A stretch of 26,319 bases of DNA from DAOUJI01 sp034422875 (GTDB lineage Bacteria > Chloroflexota > Dehalococcoidia > Lucifugimonadales > JAGWBF01), in assembly GCA_034422875.1 (NCBI GenBank), contig DAOUJI010000044.1, positions 1 to 26,319 on the forward strand. Direction: 5' to 3'. The notes below the pieces were generated by a model. That model had not been told where the DNA came from, searched no databases, and worked only from the letters and a program-made list of their open reading frames with translations. Position 1 is the stretch's first letter. The number at the start of each line of letters is the position of its first letter. Below, piece after piece: positions 22,241 to 26,319 of the stretch. Both the position numbers and the translations under genes were made by a program.

Positions 22241-23194
22241 TTATCTGGCATGTGTGGGTGCGAATATGGACGGCGAGTCGAGTTGGAACACTTTGTACGG
22301 CTTCCACTGGTTCTTGGGCTTGTCGTACACTACCACCGCCAGGAACCGACCGCTTGTGTCGTAGGCGCGGAACTTCTCCATGTATCCTGCGGTGGCCGCC
22401 ATCTGAGGCGACGCGTTTATTGACTGGCCGTTCTTCAGAAACCTCTCGGCGGCCTTGTTTACTTCGACGCTCTTCATGTCCAATAGGACGAAGTCGACCG
22501 GCAACAAGTGTTTCGCCACTCCCTCTGAAGCGTCATCGTCAGATTCGAAGTCGGCCATTCTCACGCCGTCATCGGACGTGAATGGTCCTGCTTTCAGCCG
22601 TACAAGCCTGTCCAGATATGCGTAACAGCCCAGGCGTTCCCCCAAGTCGTGGGCCAGGGAACGCATGTAAGCTCCGCGGCCGCTCTCAACCTTGACTGTC
22701 ACGATGGGAGGAACGAAGTCCAGGACTTCAGTGCGGTAAATCTCGACCTTCCTGGGTTCCCGCTCCACTTCCACCCCGGCCCTGGCCAACTCATAAAGGC
22801 GCTTCCCGTCCACTTTCAGAGCGCTGTACATCGGCGGAGCCTGGTCGATAAGGCCGTGAAACTCTTCCAACGATCTATGTACGTCGTCCAGGGTGATTTC
22901 GGAATAGTCGCCCTCGTGGGTTATCTCACCCTCGGCGTCGTAGGTCGCGGTGGCGGCGCCCAGCCGGACTTCCATCAGGTATTCTTTGGGCCCGTCCACA
23001 AGGAATTCCATTAGTCGGGTCGCCTGGCCCATACAGATGGGCAGGACCCCCTCTGCCAGCGGATCGAGGGTGCCGCCGTGCCCTACCCGTTTCCTCTGTC
23101 CCGTCAGCCTCTTGACCGTCCGGACCGCGTCCATGGAAGTAGGGCCTCTGTCCTTGTAGAGGTTCAAGAAGCCGTTGATTTGGTTCTTTTGCAT
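22241..23194 (-). CDS. truB: tRNA pseudouridine(55) synthase
   Basis: TruB converts U55 to pseudouridine in the T loop of tRNAs. Length 317 matches E. coli TruB (314). Visible features: GFLNLYKDRGPTSMDAV at the N-terminus, GHGGTLDPLAEGVLP with catalytic Asp44, KEYLMEVRLGAATATYDAEG, QAPPMYSALKVDGKRLYELAR and SGRGAYMRSLAHDLGERL. The C-terminal part (about 230-317) looks like the TruB C-terminal domain, with FLAVVVYDKPKNQWKPYKVF. It is the last gene of the translation operon, starting 19 nt after rbfA, in the common bacterial order infB-rbfA-truB. Confidence 0.97.
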   Translation of the reverse strand: MQKNQINGFLNLYKDRGPTSMDAVRTVKRLTGQRKRVGHGGTLDPLAEGVLPICMGQATRLMEFLVDGPKEYLMEVRLGAATATYDAEGEITHEGDYSEITLDDVHRSLEEFHGLIDQAPPMYSALKVDGKRLYELARAGVEVEREPRKVEIYRTEVLDFVPPIVTVKVESGRGAYMRSLAHDLGERLGCYAYLDRLVRLKAGPFTSDDGVRMADFESDDDASEGVAKHLLPVDFVLLDMKSVEVNKAAERFLKNGQSINASPQMAATAGYMEKFRAYDTSGRFLAVVVYDKPKNQWKPYKVFQLDSPSIFAPTHAR

Positions 23195-23213
23195 CCGTCG
23201 AAAAGCCGTAGCG

Positions 23214-23561
23214 TTAGCCGGTTGGGTTAGCCTGGTCGATCAGTCCGTAGATGTGGCTGGCCTCGTCAAGGGACTCGTCCAGGACCAGCTCCAGCATGGG
23301 AATGTGCCTAAGCCTGAGCCGCCCCCGGAGCTCCCTGCGTATGAACCCCAGGGCCGACCGGATGCCGTTGAGCACGGTCTCTTTCTCGTCCTGCTGAGCA
23401 AAGACGGATACGTGCACACGGGCGTGGCTCAAGTCCACAGAGGTGTCCACGTAGGTCACACTGACGACCCCGCCCAGACGCGGGTCGTTCAAGTCTTTGG
23501 AGATCAGGTCACTGATTTCCTGGCGCAGCAATCCGTTGATGCGGTCGATGCGTCTGGTCAT
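23214..23561 (-). CDS. rbfA: 30S ribosome-binding factor RbfA
   Basis: RbfA is a cold-shock-related assembly factor that binds the 30S subunit and helps 16S rRNA 5' end maturation. It has 115 residues, within the normal range. The N-terminal RRIDRINGLLRQEISDLI and NDPRLGGVVSVTYVDTSVDLSHARVHVSVF are the family signature (KH-like fold), and RRELRGRLRLRHIPMLELVLDESLD is the conserved second half. GGAGG lies about 10 nt before the ATG. It lies 53 nt after infB and 19 nt before truB, in the standard order. Confidence 0.96.
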   Translation of the reverse strand: MTRRIDRINGLLRQEISDLISKDLNDPRLGGVVSVTYVDTSVDLSHARVHVSVFAQQDEKETVLNGIRSALGFIRRELRGRLRLRHIPMLELVLDESLDEASHIYGLIDQANPTG

Positions 23562-23614
23562 AAGCGGTCGTCCTCCCGTTGGATGGAGGTACAGGAGAAG
23601 GCAGGTCGAGACGT

Positions 23615-25459
23615 TTAGGCGCGTCCCTTTTCCATGCGATAGGTCTCCAGGACGTCGCCTTCCTCAAATTCGTTATAGTTGGCGATCCCTATGCCGCACT
23701 CGAAACCCGCATTCATCTCGTTTACTTCATCTTTGAAGTGGCGGAGGCTGGAGACAGTCGCTTCGAACACGTTCGCCCCCCTCCGCAACACGCGCACCAT
23801 GGCGTTCCGGTTGATTCTCCCATCGGTGACCATGCAACCAGCGATGTTCTGGCCGCGTCTGCCGATGGAGAAGATGGCCCGGACTTCGGCGTGGCCGACT
23901 ATTACTTCCCGCTGGGTGGCTTCCAGGATGCCTTGAAGCGCCTTTTCGATGTCCTCCACCAGGTGGTAGATGATGTCGTAATAGCGTATCTCGACTCCTT
24001 CCCGTTCTGCGAGGCGGTCTACGCCCTGCTGGGTGGTGGTCGAGAACCCTATCACGATGGCGTCGGAGGCGGCGGCCAGCAGAATGTCGCTGTCGGTGAC
24101 CGAGCCGCTGCCGGCGTGGAGTATTCTGACCCGGGCCTTTTCATCGTTCAGCCTCTCAAGGGACGCCACAACCGCTTCCACACTTCCCTGCACGTCAGCC
24201 TTGATGACCAGGTTCAACTCCTTGGTCTCACCGGAGTCAATGCGGGTCTGGAGCTCTTCCAGGGTAAGCGCCCTCGCTGCGGACCTGCCGTCCTCCCTTT
24301 CCCGTTCGCGAGACTCGGCTAGACTCCGGGCGGTCCGCTCGTCCGGGACCGTCTCGAAGGGGTCTCCGGCTTCAGGCAATGAGCTGAATCCCATCAGCTC
24401 AACAGGAAACGCCGGAGGGGCTTCCGACACGCGCTTCCCCATGTCGTTGGACAGGGCGCGCACACGGCCATAGCAGGAGCCGGCCACAATGTAGTCTCCC
24501 ACCCGGAGGGTCCCGCTTTGGACTAGCAGCGTGGCCAGCGGCCCTCGGTTGCGGTCCAGCTTGGCTTCCACTACAACGCCCGACGCATTCCTGTCCGGAT
24601 CGGCTTTCAAGTCCGCGATTTCGGCTACGAGCAGCAGGTTTTCCAACAGCTCTTCAATGCCGTCTCCCTGAACAGCCGACATGGGAACCGATATGATGTC
24701 TCCGCCCCAATCCTCGAACACCAGTCCCTGCTCTCCAAGTTGCCGTTTGACCCTATCCGGGTCCGAGTCGGGCCGGTCCATCTTGTTGATGGCGACGATA
24801 ATGGGCACCTCGGCCGCCTTGGCGTGGTCCAGGGCTTCGACGGTCTGGGGCATGACCCCATCGTCGGCGGCCACCACCAGGATTGCGATATCGGTGACGC
24901 TCGCTCCACGGGCCCTAATGGCGGTGAAGGCTTCATGGCCAGGCGTGTCCAGGAAGGTGATTTTCTGGCCGTTGTATTCCACCTGATATGCGCCGATGTG
25001 CTGGGTGATTTGCCCCACTTCTCCCAGGGCGACCCGGCTGCGGCGGATCGTGTCCAAAAGGGTGGTCTTGCCGTGGTCCACGTGTCCCAGTATGGTCACG
25101 ACCGGCGGGCGATGGACCAGCTTGTCGGGGTCGACTGTTGCAACAGTTTCTGTGGCTGTAGAGCCGCTTTCGCCGGTTTCCTGTTCCGGTCTTGTGCGAA
25201 CTCCAAAGGCGGACGCCACCAACGCGCCGATTTCGTAGTCGATGATCTGATTCATGGACGCCATGATGCCGTTCCGCATCAACTGCTTGATGGTGTCGAT
25301 GGAGCTTATGCCCGTAAGTTCGGAAAGGCGTTTCACCGACAGAGTCGAGGGAAGCTCCACGACTCTTGGAGCGTTTCTGCGTTGGCGTGGCCTGCGCTCA
25401 GACGCAGGAGCGCCAGACTCGTCCGTAGCCGCTGTTCGTTGCTGGCTTTCAGTGGTCAT
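23615..25459 (-). CDS. infB: Translation initiation factor IF-2
   Basis: IF-2 is the GTPase that brings initiator tRNA to the ribosome. At 614 residues it is short (E. coli 890, B. subtilis about 716) because the N-terminal extension is minimal. A low-complexity start (to about 30) leads to one IF2_N-type domain (VKRLSELTGISSIDTIKQLMRNGIMASMNQ). The GTPase domain carries G1 GHVDHGKT (125-132), G3 DTPGHEAF (171-178) and G4 NKMD (225-228). The later domains include VEAKLDRNRGPLATLLVQSGTL, VGDYIVAG and the C-terminal IF2 domain ending GIGIANYNEFEEGDVLE. Its ATG overlaps the ylxR stop (ATGA at 25456-25459), so the two are translationally coupled. Confidence 0.97.
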   Translation of the reverse strand: MTTESQQRTAATDESGAPASERRPRQRRNAPRVVELPSTLSVKRLSELTGISSIDTIKQLMRNGIMASMNQIIDYEIGALVASAFGVRTRPEQETGESGSTATETVATVDPDKLVHRPPVVTILGHVDHGKTTLLDTIRRSRVALGEVGQITQHIGAYQVEYNGQKITFLDTPGHEAFTAIRARGASVTDIAILVVAADDGVMPQTVEALDHAKAAEVPIIVAINKMDRPDSDPDRVKRQLGEQGLVFEDWGGDIISVPMSAVQGDGIEELLENLLLVAEIADLKADPDRNASGVVVEAKLDRNRGPLATLLVQSGTLRVGDYIVAGSCYGRVRALSNDMGKRVSEAPPAFPVELMGFSSLPEAGDPFETVPDERTARSLAESREREREDGRSAARALTLEELQTRIDSGETKELNLVIKADVQGSVEAVVASLERLNDEKARVRILHAGSGSVTDSDILLAAASDAIVIGFSTTTQQGVDRLAEREGVEIRYYDIIYHLVEDIEKALQGILEATQREVIVGHAEVRAIFSIGRRGQNIAGCMVTDGRINRNAMVRVLRRGANVFEATVSSLRHFKDEVNEMNAGFECGIGIANYNEFEEGDVLETYRMEKGRA

Positions 25460-25752
25460 ATCTCTTGTCCAACCTCCCCAGCCGCCAGAGTTTGAATCTG
25501 TGCGAGCAGGCCTTTCCTATCAAGCAAGACTGCGTCCCGGCGAAATGCGCGCGCCAGACGATCTTTGGTGAGACCTTTGGCCCAGCATGCCGGACTATGG
25601 CAGAAATAGGCGCCTCTTCCAGGCTCCTTCCCGGTGGGGTCCAGCGCCACTTCCCCGCCGGCGCCGACCACTACTCGGATCAACTCCCTCTTGGGGAACT
25701 TGGAGCGGCAGGAAGAGCATGACCGTAGGGGTACATGCTTCCTGTGAGTCAA
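25456..25752 (-). CDS. ylxR: YlxR-family (DUF448) RNA-binding protein
   Basis: A 98-residue YlxR protein, a conserved member of nusA-infB operons that binds RNA and has been linked to transcription control and RNase P. Signature parts: RKHVPLRSCSSCRSKFPKRELIRVV, then the basic glycine-turn block DPTGKEPGRGAYFCHSPACWAKGL. The frame extends upstream to 25836, but that part overlaps the nusA end in another frame. TTG 25752 has AGAGG five bases before it and gives the standard N-terminus (LTHRKHVP), so I chose it. The stop overlaps the infB start by ATGA. Confidence 0.93.
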   Translation of the reverse strand: MTHRKHVPLRSCSSCRSKFPKRELIRVVVGAGGEVALDPTGKEPGRGAYFCHSPACWAKGLTKDRLARAFRRDAVLLDRKGLLAQIQTLAAGEVGQEI

Positions 25753-25768
25753 GGTCGCCTCTTTTGAG

Positions 25769-26319
25769 TTAGCCCTCCAGCTGTTGTCTGGCAGACCTGC
25801 CTCGGCCTCCGCTGCGACCTCCGCCTCCGCGTCCACGTTTGCCTTTGCGTCCCGATCTGCCTGCGCTGCGAACGTCTCCTATGATGTCCTCGGCGAAACG
25901 TATCTGGCCGGTGCCAGCCACGGTGGGCAGGACAGGAACCTTCCAGACGTCTTCGTCCTCGACCTCCTCTTCGTCCTCATCGTCTTCAGTCTGTTCTTCT
26001 TCCTCTTCCTCGAGGGCCAGGAGGGCGAGCTCCTCTTCGGGACTCAGCTTAGCCGTTTCATCAATGGCTGCGGGAGCGGCCATTCCTTCGACTTCCACGT
26101 CTTCGACCGCTGCCCCGTCAATCTCCAACACAGGCGCGGCTGCTTCGTCGACAGCCTCGTCAAGGGCCAAAGCCTGGGCCGCTTCCTCAACGATCTGCTC
26201 GGCTTCGGCCACAACGGCTTCAAGCTCTTCGGCCACAACCTCCACCTGTTCGGCTTTTGCAACGGCCGCCGTCTCTTCGATGGGAGCTTCCGCCTGCTTC
26301 TCCAAAGCTGCTGCTCTGG
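25769..26319 (-). CDS. nusA: Probable NusA C-terminal acidic/RG-rich extension (partial)
   Basis: An open frame reads off the right edge without a start: about 183 codons ending QQLEG. No folded NusA domain is in the window, so the assignment rests on position (immediately before ylxR and infB). The sequence has an alanine/glutamate-rich segment (AVVAEAEQIVEEAAQALALDEAVDEAAA), a highly acidic stretch of glutamate and aspartate, then DVWKVPVLPTVAGTGQIRFAEDIIGD and a glycine/arginine-rich basic end (RSGRKGKRGRGGGGRSGGRGR). Such a tail is unlike E. coli NusA but similar extensions occur in other phyla. It could instead be a separate protein between nusA and ylxR. Confidence 0.65.
   Translation of the reverse strand, partial: RAAALEKQAEAPIEETAAVAKAEQVEVVAEELEAVVAEAEQIVEEAAQALALDEAVDEAAAPVLEIDGAAVEDVEVEGMAAPAAIDETAKLSPEEELALLALEEEEEEQTEDDEDEEEVEDEDVWKVPVLPTVAGTGQIRFAEDIIGDVRSAGRSGRKGKRGRGGGGRSGGRGRSARQQLEG

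Noticed and set aside
24740..25495. 251-codon open frame opposite infB
   Set aside because: Shadow of infB; no recognisable domain and it crosses into the ylxR coding region.
25753..25836. Upstream extension of ylxR
   Set aside because: It is the Glu/Ala-rich out-of-frame reading of the upstream gene's end; TTG 25752 has a proper ribosome site.

Overview
The window is a bacterial chromosome segment of high GC content with closely packed genes, and nearly every gene can be placed in a known family. The translation cluster nusA-ylxR-infB-rbfA-truB, a small DUF5679 zinc-ribbon protein, a TIGR01906/DUF1461 membrane protein, tandem SulP carriers and copies of a repeat containing CCTGAGCG together suggest an uncultivated Chloroflexota (Dehalococcoidia or SAR202-like). 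That assignment is inference, since no ribosomal RNA is present.

Layout from left to right. Positions 1-1440 (minus) hold the start of a DppC-type and a complete DppB-type peptide/nickel ABC permease. Positions 1657-2403 (minus) encode a DUF1461 membrane protein, divergent from mazG (2492-3268, plus). Positions 3416-4720 (minus) are an AT-richer two-gene cassette: a NucS-like PD-(D/E)XK nuclease with winged-helix-like regions, preceded by a two-CxxC mini zinc ribbon. Positions 4789-7108 (minus) form a compact operon of two hot-dog (MaoC-type) half proteins, a small DUF4242-like protein and SppA. A tRNA-Pro(CGG) at 7245-7320 with its own promoter runs directly into the first of two tandem SulP transporters, and the second SulP is tightly coupled to leuB. 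A VapBC toxin-antitoxin pair with operator-like inverted repeats follows (12015-12743).

Positions 12744-13286 form an unusual unit: a single GIY-YIG nuclease gene bounded by 37-nt inverted repeats and, outside them, by an 18/19-nt near-direct repeat. Next come a JAMM metalloprotease (minus), a secreted and membrane-anchored gluzincin peptidase (plus), an unrecognised small protein, and carB (15894-19193). After these are an EVE-domain protein and an alpha/beta hydrolase (both minus), a PHP-domain phosphoesterase (plus) and the short DUF5679 gene (minus). The right end is the translation operon on the minus strand: nusA 3' end, ylxR, infB, rbfA, truB.

The best candidates for something undescribed are the GIY-YIG/inverted-repeat unit (possibly a minimal nuclease-borne repeat element) and the NucS-like nuclease plus zinc-ribbon cassette. 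Several promoters with good -35/-10 boxes can be read (mazG, tRNA-Pro, sulP2, vapBC, carB, PHP, DUF5679), which suggests a conventional sigma-70-like consensus. No CRISPR array, rRNA, IS element or gene-free stretch longer than 300 nt is present. The largest gap is 1441-1656.
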